In this document: in pieces, positions 19,381 to 28,689 of the stretch
How positions within the stretch are numbered: position 1 is the first letter of the stretch
How the letters are laid out: each line of letters starts with the position of its first letter
Assembly (NCBI RefSeq): GCF_900631615.1
Contig: NZ_LR131273.1
Location: 2,636,850 to 2,700,849 of the forward strand
Source of the DNA: Tsukamurella paurometabola
Lineage (GTDB): Bacteria; Actinomycetota; Actinomycetes; Mycobacteriales; Mycobacteriaceae
Length of the DNA: 64,000 nt
Reading direction: 5' to 3'
The notes under the pieces: model-generated
Told to the model about the DNA's origin: nothing
What the model saw: the letters and a program-made list of their open reading frames with translations, nothing else
Database searches by the model: none
Position numbers and translations under genes: made by a program

Positions 19381-19785
19381 TCAGTCGGTGCTGAGGCCCG
19401 TGGCCTTGCGGAGGTGGCTCACGCCGGGCAGCTTGTTCACGCCCCGCTGCACGTCGCTGAGCTTGTTGGTCACGTCGACGAGCGGCGGCAGCACCGCGTC
19501 GAGGGTGTTCAGCGCCGGGTCCGCAACGGCCGTGAGCCGCTCCACCCGGTCGATGACGTTGTTGGCGCGCTCGATCATGTCGGCCATCGCCAGCATCACC
19601 TTCGGCAGCTCGGCGATGAGTTCGATGGTGTCAGGGGGGATGGTGCTGAGCTTGCTGACGCTCGTCACGGTGCGGCCCGTGTTGTCCATCGCCTTGCCGG
19701 CGGCCGCGCGGACCGAGTCGACCAGGTCGTTGACCGATTCGCTGATGCTGGGGGGTGCCTTCGGGGGCTCCGGCTTTCTCGCCAT
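19381..19785 (-). CDS. conserved hypothetical helical protein
   Basis: 134 residues, family not recognised. Nearly all of the protein after a Lys/Pro-rich N-terminus (RKPEPPKAPP) is predicted amphipathic helix, with heptad-like spacing through SVNDLVDSVRAAAGKAMDN and IERANNVIDRVERL, reminiscent of phasin-like or apolipoprotein-like helices. There is no signal peptide or transmembrane segment. It converges on the XRE gene with three bases between the stops. GATGAT lies six bases before the ATG, a weak leaderless signal. Confidence 0.5.
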   Translation of the reverse strand: MARKPEPPKAPPSISESVNDLVDSVRAAAGKAMDNTGRTVTSVSKLSTIPPDTIELIAELPKVMLAMADMIERANNVIDRVERLTAVADPALNTLDAVLPPLVDVTNKLSDVQRGVNKLPGVSHLRKATGLSTD

Positions 19786-19891
19786 GCCTCGATCATCGCT
19801 CGCGAGCGTGCCCTGCGGTGGGATTTCGCGGTGGACGCGCTCACCGTTCGACGACGGATTGCGATCTCGAAAACGTGTCGGTGGGTGGGCG

Positions 19892-19897
19892 TAGCGT
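19892..19897 (+). promoter_or_regulatory. leaderless -10 (TAGCGT) for DUF222-HNH
   Basis: TAGCGT followed by six bases (CAGGGT) and then the ATG at 19904. No Shine-Dalgarno. Supports this start. Confidence 0.6.
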
Positions 19898-19903
19898 CAG
19901 GGT

Positions 19904-21124
19904 ATGAACGAAGACGGTGGGGTGGGCGAGGATCGGCCGCCTGATGGTGGTGTGGTGGATCTGCTGCGTTCGATGGAGCGGCAGCGGTGCCGGACGGTGT
20001 TCGAGCAGTACCGGTTGGCTGTGGAGCTGCTGCGGCAGCGCGTGTGCGAGCGGATCGCTGCCGGGTCGCCGCAGGAGCGGTGGCAGCAGGGCGTCGCTGC
20101 GGAGGTGGGGTTGGCGTTGCGGATGTCGCCGCACGCCGCCGCACGGCTGCTCGCACGCGGGGTGGAGTTGGAGAAGAACCTGCCGCACACCCGCACGCGG
20201 CTACGCGACGGTGACCTGTCTCCGGAGGCGATCCCGGTGATCGTCGGCGGCTTGGCCCACCTGGATGCGTCGGACCGGCAGCGGGCGGATGAGCTGTTGT
20301 GTGCCGATCCGGGCACGCTCGCCGGGTGCGGGTTGCGCCGAATCGCTGACCTGGTCAAGAAGCTGGCCTACGAACTGGACGCGCGGGGCACGGTGGACCG
20401 GAACGCAGCGGCGGAGAAGGACCGCACGGTGACGATCCGGCCGTTGCCGGAGGGCATGGCACGGGTGTCGTTGCTGCTGCCGGTGGCGCAAGGGGTCGGG
20501 GTGTATGCGGCGTTGCGTAAGCATGCCGCGACGTTGATCGGGGTAGCGGGGGATCTGCGGACGCGGGGGCAGATCATGGCCGATGCCGCGTTCGCGCGGA
20601 TCATCGGCCGCGAGGCCGCCGAGGGCCAGCCCGTGTTGGTGAATCTCACCATTCCCGCGACGGTGCTGCTCGGTGACCGGCCCGGCACCGCGCACCTCGA
20701 CGGGGGTGGGACGATGCCGGCGGAGATCGCCCGCAACCTCATCGGACGGGCCACCGCCGCGGGCATCGCGTGGGTCAAACGCCTCTACATCGCCCCCGAG
20801 TCGGGTGCGGTCGTCGGCATGGACTCACGGGCGCGGTGCTTCCCCGACGGGCTCGCCGAGCTGATCCGGGCGCGGGACCGGTACTGCCGCACCCCGTACT
20901 GCGACGCACCGATCGCGCACACGGACCACGTCGTCGCCCACGCGAAGGGTGGCCCCACCGAGTTCGCGAACGGGCAAGGCCTGTGCGCGGCATGCAACTA
21001 CGCCAAGGAAGCCGCGGGCTGGCGCAGCGCCGTCGTCGAGGACCCGAGCGGGCGGCACACCGTCGACACCCGAACACCGAGCGGACACCACCACCGATCC
21101 ACCGCACCGGACCAGGCGGCTTAG
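19904..21124 (+). CDS. DUF222 + HNH endonuclease protein (13E12 family)
   Basis: 406 residues. N-terminal 1-280 is the DUF222 domain typical of the REP13E12-type proteins of mycolata. C-terminal 325-375 is an HNH nuclease module: RDRYCRTPYCDAPIAHTDHVVAHAKGGPT...GLCAACNYAKE, with zinc-type Cys pairs and the DH-x-n-N-x-n-H/N core. These are multi-copy genes in Tsukamurella, Gordonia and mycobacteria and are often associated with phage-like remnants, though none is visible here. The first half of the gene uses more G- and T-ending codons than its neighbours, which could indicate transfer. Its stop overlaps the convergent small ORF by three bases. Confidence 0.85.
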   Translation: MNEDGGVGEDRPPDGGVVDLLRSMERQRCRTVFEQYRLAVELLRQRVCERIAAGSPQERWQQGVAAEVGLALRMSPHAAARLLARGVELEKNLPHTRTRLRDGDLSPEAIPVIVGGLAHLDASDRQRADELLCADPGTLAGCGLRRIADLVKKLAYELDARGTVDRNAAAEKDRTVTIRPLPEGMARVSLLLPVAQGVGVYAALRKHAATLIGVAGDLRTRGQIMADAAFARIIGREAAEGQPVLVNLTIPATVLLGDRPGTAHLDGGGTMPAEIARNLIGRATAAGIAWVKRLYIAPESGAVVGMDSRARCFPDGLAELIRARDRYCRTPYCDAPIAHTDHVVAHAKGGPTEFANGQGLCAACNYAKEAAGWRSAVVEDPSGRHTVDTRTPSGHHHRSTAPDQAA

Positions 21125-21348
21125 AGCGAGGCGCTGAATCGCTCCACGGCGGCGCGTGCGGTGCGCAGGCCCTCGCTGTCGGCGCCGTCGACGGTGACCT
21201 CCCCCGAGGGGAGGAGGGTGACCTCGCCGATCGAGTCGCCGGTGGTGTTCACGCGGACGGCCCAGGCGTAGGCCTCATCGGCCAGCCAGGCGTCGGGGCG
21301 CAGTTCCGTGAGGTACCACGCCCCGACGTTCAGGCCAACGGGTTCCAT
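21121..21348 (-). CDS. small hypothetical protein downstream of accA3
   Basis: 75 residues, family not recognised. Compact alpha/beta composition with WYLTELRPDAWLADEAYAWAVRVN and a final helix ARAAVERFSAS. No signal peptide. It begins 16 bases after the accA3 stop on the same strand, with GACCGGGA before the ATG, so it is likely the last gene of the accA3 transcript. The stop overlaps the convergent DUF222-HNH stop. Confidence 0.5.
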   Translation of the reverse strand: MEPVGLNVGAWYLTELRPDAWLADEAYAWAVRVNTTGDSIGEVTLLPSGEVTVDGADSEGLRTARAAVERFSASL

Positions 21349-21364
21349 TCCCGGTCCGCTCTGA

Positions 21365-23173
21365 TCAGGCCTCGTCGGACTTGATCTCGAGCAGGACGGT
21401 GCCCTGCGTGACGGCGGTGCCGGGCTCGACGGCCAGGCCGGTGACGATGCCGTCCTTGTGGGCGGCGACGGGGTTCTCCATCTTCATGGCCTCGAGGACC
21501 ACGACGAGGTCGCCGGCGCTGACCTGCTGGCCGTCCTCGACGGCCACCTTGACGACGGTGCCCTGCATCGGCGCGGTCACCGAATCGCCCGTGGCGGCCA
21601 CACCGGCGCCCCGGTCGCGGGTGCGCGGCTTCGGCTTGCGGCGGATCACGCCGGCGCCGGCGGCCGCGCCGCCACCGCCGAGCGAGAGCTCACCGGGCAG
21701 GGAGACCTCGACGCGACGGCCGTCGACGACCACGACCACGTTCTGGCGCGGCAGCGAGTCGTCCTCCTCGATGGCCTGGCCACCGGTGTACGGCTCGATC
21801 GGGTTCTCCCAGTCGGTCTCGATCCACTTGGTGTAGACCTCGAAGCCGTTCTCGTCCCCGACGAAGGCGGGGTTCTCGACGATGTGGCGGTGGAACGGGA
21901 TGACCGTGGCGAGGCCCTCGACCTCGAACTCGGCGAGCGCGCGCCGCGAGCGCTCCAGCGCCTCCTGGCGGGTCGCGCCGGTCACGATGAGCTTGGCGAG
22001 CATCGAGTCGAACTGGCCGCCGATGACATCGCCCTGATCCACGCCGGAGTCGACGCGCACGCCCGGGCCGGTGGGCTCGCGGTAGACGCTGATCGGGCCG
22101 GGGGCGGGCAGGAAGCCGCGGCCGGCGTCCTCGCCGTTGATCCGGAACTCGAAGCTGTGGCCGCGGGGAGTGGGATCCTCCGTGATCGTCAGCTCCTTGC
22201 CCTCGGCGATGCGGAACTGCTGGCGCACGAGGTCGATGCCCGCCGTCTCCTCGGTGACCGGGTGCTCGACCTGCAGGCGGGTGTTCACCTCGAGGAAGCT
22301 GACCAGGCCGTCCGCCGCGACGAGGAACTCGACGGTGCCGGCGCCGTAGTAGCCCGCCTCGCGGCAGATGCGCTTGGCCGACTCGTGGATGGAGGTGCGC
22401 TGCTCGTCGGTGAGGAACGGCGCGGGCGCCTCCTCGACCAGCTTCTGGAAGCGGCGCTGCAGCGAGCAGTCGCGCGTGCCGGCGACCACGACGTTGCCGT
22501 GCTGGTCGGCGATGACCTGCGCCTCGACGTGGCGGGCCTTGTCCAGGTAGCGCTCCACGAAGCACTCGCCGCGGCCGAACGCGGCGACGGCCTCGCGGGT
22601 GGCCGACTCGAACAGCTCGGGGATCTCCTCGATGGTGTACGCGACCTTCATGCCGCGGCCGCCGCCGCCGAACGCCGCCTTGATGGCGACGGGTACGCCG
22701 TACTCCTTGGCGAAGGCGACGACCTCGTCGGCGTCCTTGACCGGGTCCTTGGTGCCGGGGGCCATCGGCGCGTTCGCGCGCTCGGCGATGTGCCGGGCGG
22801 TGACCTTGTCGCCCAGGTCGCGGATCGAGGCCGGCGACGGGCCGATCCAGGTCAGGCCCGCGTCGATGACGGCCTGCGCGAAGTCGGCGTTCTCCGAGAG
22901 GAAGCCGTAGCCGGGGTGGATCGCGTCGGCGCCGGACTTGCGGGCGGCGTCGAGGATCTTGTCGAAGACGAGGTAGGACTCGGCCGAGGTCTGGCCGCCG
23001 AGGGCGAAGGCCTCGTCGGCGAGGCGCACGAACTTGGCCTCCGCGTCCGGCTCGGCGTACACGGCGACGCTGGTCAGGCCGGCGTCCCGGGCGGCGCGGA
23101 TGACGCGGACGGCGATCTCACCGCGGTTGGCGATGAGCACCTTCTCGATCTTCTTGTCAGCGTGGGCTGCCAC
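21365..23173 (-). CDS. accA3: acyl-CoA carboxylase alpha subunit (biotin carboxylase + biotin carrier)
   Basis: 602 residues, matching the ~600 of M. tuberculosis AccA3. Carboxylates its own biotin with ATP and bicarbonate, then hands CO2 to beta subunits such as AccD5. Visible: N-terminal [23 protein letters not shown]-grasp glycine loop [25 protein letters not shown], and the C-terminal biotinyl domain with EAMKMENP (Lys564). A Pro/Lys/Arg-rich linker joins the two parts. The GTG start at 23173 has GAGGAG upstream. A likely -10, TACACT, lies near 23250 on the minus strand. Partners accD5/accE5 are 11 kb upstream on the same strand. Confidence 0.95.
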   Translation of the reverse strand: MAAHADKKIEKVLIANRGEIAVRVIRAARDAGLTSVAVYAEPDAEAKFVRLADEAFALGGQTSAESYLVFDKILDAARKSGADAIHPGYGFLSENADFAQAVIDAGLTWIGPSPASIRDLGDKVTARHIAERANAPMAPGTKDPVKDADEVVAFAKEYGVPVAIKAAFGGGGRGMKVAYTIEEIPELFESATREAVAAFGRGECFVERYLDKARHVEAQVIADQHGNVVVAGTRDCSLQRRFQKLVEEAPAPFLTDEQRTSIHESAKRICREAGYYGAGTVEFLVAADGLVSFLEVNTRLQVEHPVTEETAGIDLVRQQFRIAEGKELTITEDPTPRGHSFEFRINGEDAGRGFLPAPGPISVYREPTGPGVRVDSGVDQGDVIGGQFDSMLAKLIVTGATRQEALERSRRALAEFEVEGLATVIPFHRHIVENPAFVGDENGFEVYTKWIETDWENPIEPYTGGQAIEEDDSLPRQNVVVVVDGRRVEVSLPGELSLGGGGAAAGAGVIRRKPKPRTRDRGAGVAATGDSVTAPMQGTVVKVAVEDGQQVSAGDLVVVLEAMKMENPVAAHKDGIVTGLAVEPGTAVTQGTVLLEIKSDEA

Positions 23174-23288
23174 TCAAGTCTCCTCGTTCCGTTGCGGCGC
23201 GCAGCGGCGCGCCGCCCTTCCATGTCCCGTCCGGGCGCAACTCCTGACGAGTGTATGCCTACTCACTTGTGGCGGAGCCGACAGTCCC

Positions 23289-23312
23289 CTCGCGGGTTCG
23301 GTTACCCGCGAG
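23289..23312 (-). terminator. hairpin across the PapA-like stop codon
   Basis: CTCGCGGGT (23289-23297), six-base loop, ACCCGCGAG (23304-23312): a perfect 9-base-pair stem that includes the TAA stop (23302-23304) of the acyltransferase gene. It could terminate that transcript ahead of accA3. There is no T-run, so efficiency is uncertain. Confidence 0.5.
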
Positions 23313-24762
23313 TAACCGTCGCATCGCCTATTTCGGTCAACAACGAACGTAGCGCGCCGAGATACAGCGTGACACTCCGGCGTGCCGTTTCGAAGCCCGG
23401 GAACCGCGCCGCGACGTGCAAGCCGGACGGTGTGCGCAGCACCCAGAGGTAGACGTCGTCGATCGAGTAGTCCCGCGAGCGCAGCGCCCCGGCACCGCCC
23501 GCGTCGTTGACGTCCGACCCGGGCGCCGAGCGGGTGTCCATGAACGAGACGACGAAGCGCGGCGGCGGGGCCTGCGAGCGGCCCGGCTCGTCGGCGAGGA
23601 CCTCGCCGATCCGCAGGTAGGGCAGGGTGCTGCCGATCTTGGAGTGCTTCCACGCCGCCTGCGCCCGCTGCGCCAGCTCGCCGAACGTGCGGGTGCCCGT
23701 CGTGTCGAGGCGGAAGGGCGCGATGCCCACGAACCAGCCGAGCGCCGCGATCCACTGCTCGGCGTCCCGGGTGTGCCGGGTCACGGCGCACCGGAAGACG
23801 GGGCCGAAACCCAGGTCGGTGTTGATCTTGGCCATGCACGCCAGCACGCCGGTCACCAGCGACGCCCCCGATTCCGAGCAGACGCGGGTGAAGTTGTTGG
23901 AGCGGTCGTCGTCGAGGAGGTGGAAGTTGAGCGCCCCCTGCGGCAGCCGGGGCACGCCGTCCGGGTCGCGGCTCAGCGCCGCCCGGGTCTCGTCGGCCAG
24001 CACCTTCGCGCTGAGCGGCAGCAGCGGCATGGGGAAGGGGTCGGGTTTGAAGCCGGTCTCGCTGAGGTACTCGTCCCACATCTGCGCCGCCGGGTGGGTC
24101 GCCCCGGCCCGGTCCGCCGACTGCCGGTCGGTATCGGAGTAGTTGACGTAGCTCCCGGTCGGCAGCAGCCGCGGCGCCTCGCCGTGCACCGCCTCCCGGT
24201 AGAACTCGCGCAGCTCGTACGGGCTGAGGATGAGCGAGTAGCCGTCGAGCAGCGAGTGGTCCGCGGCGAAGAACAGGGTGAACGAGTCCTCGCGCGCCAC
24301 CGTCGAGAACATGTACGCCGGCCAGGTCAGCGGGGCCGTCGCCCGGTCGAACTCGCCGAGGAGCTGTTCGGCGAGGGGGCCGGTGGACCGGTAGGTGCCG
24401 ATCGACTTGACCCGCAGGTCGACGGTGTCGGTCTGCGCGCTCCGGCGCCGCGGCCGCCCGTCCTCGAGGAAGACGTGGGTGCGCAGCACCTCGTGCCGGT
24501 CGATCCACGCCCGTAGCGCCGTCCGCATCCCGGGGATGGACAGCGGCTCGTCGAACTCGATGCCGAGGCCCAGCCAGGACTCGCGGCCCCCGTCGATGTG
24601 CCGGCGCCGCAGCACCGCCTGCGCGCCCCGCAGGTGCGCCTCGTGCACGTGCGAGGTGGCCCGCGGATCGTCGCGCCAGCGCGCGGCCGGCCCGGTGGTG
24701 GGGATCCAGTTGCGCAGTTCACCCGGGCGCAGCGGGTACGCGTCCAGCTCCGTGAATTGCAT
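23302..24762 (-). CDS. condensation-domain acyltransferase (PapA1/PapA3-like)
   Basis: 486 residues from ATG 24762. Opens MQFTELDAYPLRPGELRNWIP, the characteristic start of PapA1/PapA3-type and trehalose-lipid condensation proteins, with the active-site motif ADHSLLDG (His169, Asp173) and a second-half WFVGIAPFRLD and PRFVVSFMDTRSAPG. PapA proteins transfer acyl groups from CoA or a PKS to a sugar or diol. Only the N-terminal His and DG of the HHxxxDG motif are conserved. It lies between sufE (24 bases) and accA3, a position that is empty in M. tuberculosis, where sufE is next to accA3. Not collinear with the other acyltransferase operon, but plausibly in the same pathway. Confidence 0.82.
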   Translation of the reverse strand: MQFTELDAYPLRPGELRNWIPTTGPAARWRDDPRATSHVHEAHLRGAQAVLRRRHIDGGRESWLGLGIEFDEPLSIPGMRTALRAWIDRHEVLRTHVFLEDGRPRRRSAQTDTVDLRVKSIGTYRSTGPLAEQLLGEFDRATAPLTWPAYMFSTVAREDSFTLFFAADHSLLDGYSLILSPYELREFYREAVHGEAPRLLPTGSYVNYSDTDRQSADRAGATHPAAQMWDEYLSETGFKPDPFPMPLLPLSAKVLADETRAALSRDPDGVPRLPQGALNFHLLDDDRSNNFTRVCSESGASLVTGVLACMAKINTDLGFGPVFRCAVTRHTRDAEQWIAALGWFVGIAPFRLDTTGTRTFGELAQRAQAAWKHSKIGSTLPYLRIGEVLADEPGRSQAPPPRFVVSFMDTRSAPGSDVNDAGGAGALRSRDYSIDDVYLWVLRTPSGLHVAARFPGFETARRSVTLYLGALRSLLTEIGDATVTRG

Positions 24763-24785
24763 GGCGGGGCTCGCTTCGGGAGGTG

Positions 24786-25202
24786 CTACCCGGCGAGCCG
24801 GCGCTTGATGCGGGCCAGCATCGCCGACATGCCGCGCAGCCGCAGCGGGCTGACCACGGAGTCGAGGCCGAGGGCGTGGTGGAAGTCGTCGGGTACGGCG
24901 GTGATCGCCGCGGCCGACTGGCCGTCGAGCCCCTGCGCGAGGATCGACGCGAAGCCGCGGGTGGTCGGCGCCTCGGGCGGCGCGCTGAAGTACAGCCGCA
25001 CCGCCTCGGGGTCCGAGGCGTCGACGTCCAGGAACAGCGGCGACTGGCACTCCGGGACGGGCTCCATCGCCGCGGCCGTCAGGTGCTCGGGAAGCTCGGG
25101 CAGCTCCCGTGAGAACTCGAGCAGCAGCTCGAGGCGGTCCTGCTCGCCGACCCCGGCGAAGTCGTCGACGATCTCCGCCAGCGGCGCGGGCAGGGCGCTC
25201 AT
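24786..25202 (-). CDS. SufE-family sulfur acceptor protein
   Basis: 138 residues. SufE fold with the persulfide-receiving cysteine in [13 protein letters not shown] (Cys52), a helix [15 protein letters not shown] and a C-terminal [21 protein letters not shown]. It corresponds to M. tuberculosis Rv3284. It accepts sulfur from a cysteine desulfurase or, given the neighbour, from the rhodanese SseA. The ATG overlaps the sseA stop (ATGA), a translational coupling. The start is fixed by this overlap. Confidence 0.88.
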   Translation of the reverse strand: MSALPAPLAEIVDDFAGVGEQDRLELLLEFSRELPELPEHLTAAAMEPVPECQSPLFLDVDASDPEAVRLYFSAPPEAPTTRGFASILAQGLDGQSAAAITAVPDDFHHALGLDSVVSPLRLRGMSAMLARIKRRLAG

Positions 25203-26092
25203 GCGCCGGGCGCGGCGCCGGGCTCCTCGCCGCGCACGATGGGGGCCCGCACGGTGTTGCCCCACTCCGTCCACGAGCCGTCGTAGTTCTTGACGTCCGT
25301 GAAGCCGAGCAGGTGGGTCAGCACGAACCAGGTGTGGCTGGAACGCTCGCCGATGCGGCAGTAGGCCGTCACCGGGGCCTGCGGGTCGAGACCGCCGTAG
25401 ACCTCGGTGAGCTCGGCACGGGGCAGGAAGCGCCCGTCCTGCCGCGCCGCCTTCGCCCACGGGATCGACACCGCCGTCGGGATGTGGCCGCCGCGCAGGG
25501 CGCCCTCCTCCGGGTAGTCGGGCATGTGGGTGCGCTCGCCGGTGTACTCCTGCGGCGAGCGGACGTCGACGAGGGCGCGACGGCCGATGTCGGCGCGGAC
25601 CTCGTCGGCGAACGCGCGGATCACCGAGTCGTCCCGCTCCACGACGGGGTAGTCGCTGCGCGGATACTCGGGCTGCTCCAGCGAGACGTCCCGCGCATCG
25701 CTGATCCACTTGTCGCGGCCGCCGTCGAGCAGGCGCACGTCCGGGTGGCCGAACAGGGTGAACACCCACAGGGCGTACGCGGCCCACCAGTTGGACTTGT
25801 CGCCGTAGATGACGACGGTGTCGTCGCGGCTGATGCCCTTGGCGCGCATGAGTTCCGCGAACTGCTCGCCGGTGATGTAATCGCGCGTCACGGGGTCGTT
25901 GAGGTGGAGGTGCCAGTCCACCTTCTGCGCGGTCGGGATGTGCCCGATGTCGTAGAGGAGCACGTCCTCGTCGGACTCGATCACCTTGAGGCCGGGGACC
26001 CCCAGGTGTCCGCTCAGCCAGTCCGCGGTGACGAGGCGCTCGGGGTGTGCGTAGTCCTGCAGTTCCGCGCTCGGATCGGTCTCGATAGCCAC
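25199..26092 (-). CDS. sseA: thiosulfate sulfurtransferase (rhodanese)
   Basis: 297 residues from GTG 26092, two rhodanese domains (about 15-140 and 160-285). The active-site loop is CRIGERSS with Cys245 in the second domain; the first domain is the inactive scaffold with [12 protein letters not shown]. Very close to M. tuberculosis SseA (Rv3283) along its length. Moves sulfane sulfur from thiosulfate or a thiol donor to an acceptor, here likely SufE. The -10 TAGGCT is seven bases before the GTG and there is no Shine-Dalgarno, so the gene starts its own leaderless transcript immediately downstream of the inserted glycolipid operon. Confidence 0.93.
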   Translation of the reverse strand: MAIETDPSAELQDYAHPERLVTADWLSGHLGVPGLKVIESDEDVLLYDIGHIPTAQKVDWHLHLNDPVTRDYITGEQFAELMRAKGISRDDTVVIYGDKSNWWAAYALWVFTLFGHPDVRLLDGGRDKWISDARDVSLEQPEYPRSDYPVVERDDSVIRAFADEVRADIGRRALVDVRSPQEYTGERTHMPDYPEEGALRGGHIPTAVSIPWAKAARQDGRFLPRAELTEVYGGLDPQAPVTAYCRIGERSSHTWFVLTHLLGFTDVKNYDGSWTEWGNTVRAPIVRGEEPGAAPGA

Positions 26093-26099
26093 GTCCGCC

Positions 26100-26105
26100 A
26101 GCCTA
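26100..26105 (-). promoter_or_regulatory. leaderless -10 (TAGGCT) for sseA
   Basis: TAGGCT on the minus strand, seven bases (GGCGGAC) before the GTG at 26092. Gives sseA-sufE a promoter independent of the upstream acyltransferase operon. Confidence 0.6.
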
Positions 26106-26160
26106 GCCCCCGCGCCGCCCGGGCGCCCCGCGGCGACCCCGGGCGGCCGGCGTGTCCGCC

Positions 26161-27435
26161 TCAGTGCACGGCGTACTCGCGCACCGCGCGCTCGACCACC
26201 GCCCGCAGGTCGGTGGCCGCGGCGAGGTTGCTCGCGGCGAACACCGAGGTCTCGGTGTCCGTGCCCGTCCATCCGACGTAGAGGTAGGGCGGCCGGGCGG
26301 CCGCGATCCGGCCCGGCAGCGCCGACCAGGCGAGGCGGAACCAGGTGCGGTCGGCCGGGGTGCCGTCGGGAGCGCGGACCGGTGCGGGCAGGGCTCCGAC
26401 CCCGGCGCAGGTGGTCACGGGGTGCGCGGGGTCGGGCGGGGCGTCGATGAGGGCCGCCAGCGTGCGACGGGGGAGCAGGGTCAGCAGCGGCCCGAAGGCG
26501 TCGTACCGCCCGGCGTCCGGAAGGGCGCCGAGGACCCCTTTGACCTCGGCGCGCAGCGCCACCACGCCCTCGGGGCCCGTCGCGGGGTCGACGAGGAGCT
26601 CCGCGTCGACGATCGCGTTGCCCCGCAGATCGCCGTCCTCGCGACGGTTCACCGACAGCCCGAGCACGGCCTGCCCGTCGGGACGGATCCAGCCGAGTTC
26701 GGCGGCGATCCGCGCCGTGGCCCGGAACAGCAGCGTCGACTCCGTGCCGCCGGACGCGGCGGCCTGCTCGGCGAGCGTCGTGCGGTCCAGGTGCACCACG
26801 GCCCAGCGGTCGGGCCCGACCGGGTGCGCGGGCGCGGGGCCGTCGTGCTCCAGGCGTCCGCGGGCCAGCCGGGCGGCCGTCGCCGCCGCCCGCACCGCTG
26901 CGGGCAGCTCCCGGGCGGCCCGGGCGGCGTCGCGCCGCGCGGCACGCACCGGGGGAGCGGCCTCCCGGGGATAGGGCAGCTCGCGCGTCGCGCCGAGCGC
27001 GGCCTCCGCCACAGCGGTCGCGGTGCCCACCCCGTCGGCGAGGACGTGCGAGACCACCAGCGTGACGGCGGCGCCACCGTCGGTGAGAGGGAGCACGGCG
27101 AGGTGCCATCCGGGCCCCGACCACGGATCGATCGGGGCGGCGGCGCGCTCGTCGAGCCAACGGTCGATCTCCGCCCGGGGGCGCGCGACGGTCTCGACGG
27201 CGATCCGCGGCGCCGCGGTCGTCGCCACCCAGCGGTCCCGGCCGAACGGCAATGGCGAGTGGGCGATCCGGCGGCCCAGCAGCCCGGCGGTGAGGGCGGA
27301 GCGGAACCGCTCCAGCCCCGCGGTGTCGACGCCCTCGTCGTAGACCCAGACCACCTGGATGAGCGAGTTGCGGCCGGTGGCGCGCGTGCCCGAGGCTGCA
27401 CCCTGGTCGACGAACGCCAGCAGGTCCGACGTCAT
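26161..27435 (-). CDS. condensation / wax-ester-synthase-like acyltransferase
   Basis: 424 residues, last gene of the operon. Acyl-CoA-dependent acyltransferase fold with the motif [11 protein letters not shown] (His130, Asp134), preceded by strand GWHLAVLPL and followed by a WS/DGAT-like C-terminal half ending [19 protein letters not shown]. More distant from PapA5 than its three neighbours and closer to the wax synthase/diacylglycerol acyltransferase branch. Would transfer a fatty acyl group from CoA to a lipid or sugar hydroxyl. The ATG overlaps the upstream stop (ATGA). No signal peptide; probably membrane-associated in the cytoplasm. Confidence 0.78.
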   Translation of the reverse strand: MTSDLLAFVDQGAASGTRATGRNSLIQVVWVYDEGVDTAGLERFRSALTAGLLGRRIAHSPLPFGRDRWVATTAAPRIAVETVARPRAEIDRWLDERAAAPIDPWSGPGWHLAVLPLTDGGAAVTLVVSHVLADGVGTATAVAEAALGATRELPYPREAAPPVRAARRDAARAARELPAAVRAAATAARLARGRLEHDGPAPAHPVGPDRWAVVHLDRTTLAEQAAASGGTESTLLFRATARIAAELGWIRPDGQAVLGLSVNRREDGDLRGNAIVDAELLVDPATGPEGVVALRAEVKGVLGALPDAGRYDAFGPLLTLLPRRTLAALIDAPPDPAHPVTTCAGVGALPAPVRAPDGTPADRTWFRLAWSALPGRIAAARPPYLYVGWTGTDTETSVFAASNLAAATDLRAVVERAVREYAVH

Positions 27436-28688
27436 GCGGCGACCTCCGCGCCGACGAGGCCCGCCTCGATCCGGTCCCGGATGCGTCGGGCGGCGTCGGG
27501 CGCGAGCGTGCCCGGCGCGTGTCGCAACTCGATCGACAGCCGGCCGTCGAAGGTGAGCGCGTGGTGGTGCAGGCCGACGAGCGGCGCGAGCGCCTCGGGT
27601 GGCGCGCTGCGCACCAGGGCACGGACGCGCTCGATGTCGACCTCGGAACTGGTGTGGAAGTCCAGTGCCGTCACGCCCTCCGGGACCGCCGGGGCCGGGA
27701 TCGGCCCGATGTTGCTCAGGCGCACCGGAACCCCGCCCGCGACCGTCACCGGCGCGGAGCCGGCGAGCGCGGCGGCGACGGTGCCGTCGGCGAGATCGGC
27801 GCGGAGCCGCTCCAGGACGGCGCGGCCGATGTCCTCGGGAGGCGTGTCGCCGCGCACCGCGACGGGCACCGTCGACGAGCCCGCGAAATTGGTGACCGCG
27901 GCCGGCGCGACGGCCGGCTCCGCCCGGCCCCGCAGGTCGACGGGGCTGAACACGGCGAGCGGTACCGCCTCGTCGGCGGGCCGGTCGAGTTCGGCGCGCT
28001 CGGCGGCGACGACGATGCCCGCGAGGAGGCCGTGCAGGCTCAGGCCCGCTTCCTTGGCGCGCCGACGCACGGCCTCGGTCTCGGCGGCGCCCAGGCGGAT
28101 CCGGTCGAACCCGAAATCCCCGGCGTCGACGTCGGCGGGCGAGGGCACCGCCGCGGTGCGGGAGACCTCGACCACGGACGGCGCCGGGGGCGCACCGGCG
28201 GGCAGCCGGTCCGCGAGATCCGTCGGCGCGACGGGGAGCCCGGCCGGGGCCGCGGGTTCGGCGCCCGCGTACAGCTCCCACAGGCGGAGGTTCAGGTACA
28301 GGGCGTGCGCGCCGTCGGCCACCGCGTGGCTCACGCCGAGCGTCACGCGGTGCAGGTCGCCGTCGGAGACCAGTTGCACCGCCGCGACCGACCGCTCGGC
28401 GTCGAGGCCGAGGCGCACGTCGCCAGGGACGAACGGGCGCAGCTCGACCCCGATCGGGGCGGTCTCGTCGGGCGCCGCATCGGGCACCGCGTCGGGCGCG
28501 ACGAGGTCGAAGCCGAAGGCGTGCCCCTCGATCCGGCCGGCGAGGACGGGGTGCTCGCGGCGCAGCGCGGCGAACGCCCGGGCCAGCCGCCCGGCGTCGA
28601 TCGGTCCGCGGACGGTGAAGCTCCCGGCGGATGTCGTCCCCGTGAGCACGTAGGGGATCTCCAAGGGGGTCAGGGCGCGTCGGGGCAT
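27432..28688 (-). CDS. PapA5-family acyltransferase (copy 1)
   Basis: 418 residues. Condensation-type fold with active-site [11 protein letters not shown] (His121, Asp125) and the C-terminal lobe motif [12 protein letters not shown], shared with the two paralogues upstream. The first of the two histidines of HHxxxDG is Ser here, as is common. In PapA5 this fold transfers mycocerosyl chains to phthiocerol. Acyl donor and acceptor are unknown here. The start is one base after the glycosyltransferase stop; the end overlaps the next gene by 4 bases, so it is tightly coupled in the operon. Confidence 0.82.
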   Translation of the reverse strand: MPRRALTPLEIPYVLTGTTSAGSFTVRGPIDAGRLARAFAALRREHPVLAGRIEGHAFGFDLVAPDAVPDAAPDETAPIGVELRPFVPGDVRLGLDAERSVAAVQLVSDGDLHRVTLGVSHAVADGAHALYLNLRLWELYAGAEPAAPAGLPVAPTDLADRLPAGAPPAPSVVEVSRTAAVPSPADVDAGDFGFDRIRLGAAETEAVRRRAKEAGLSLHGLLAGIVVAAERAELDRPADEAVPLAVFSPVDLRGRAEPAVAPAAVTNFAGSSTVPVAVRGDTPPEDIGRAVLERLRADLADGTVAAALAGSAPVTVAGGVPVRLSNIGPIPAPAVPEGVTALDFHTSSEVDIERVRALVRSAPPEALAPLVGLHHHALTFDGRLSIELRHAPGTLAPDAARRIRDRIEAGLVGAEVAA

Positions 28689-28689
28689 G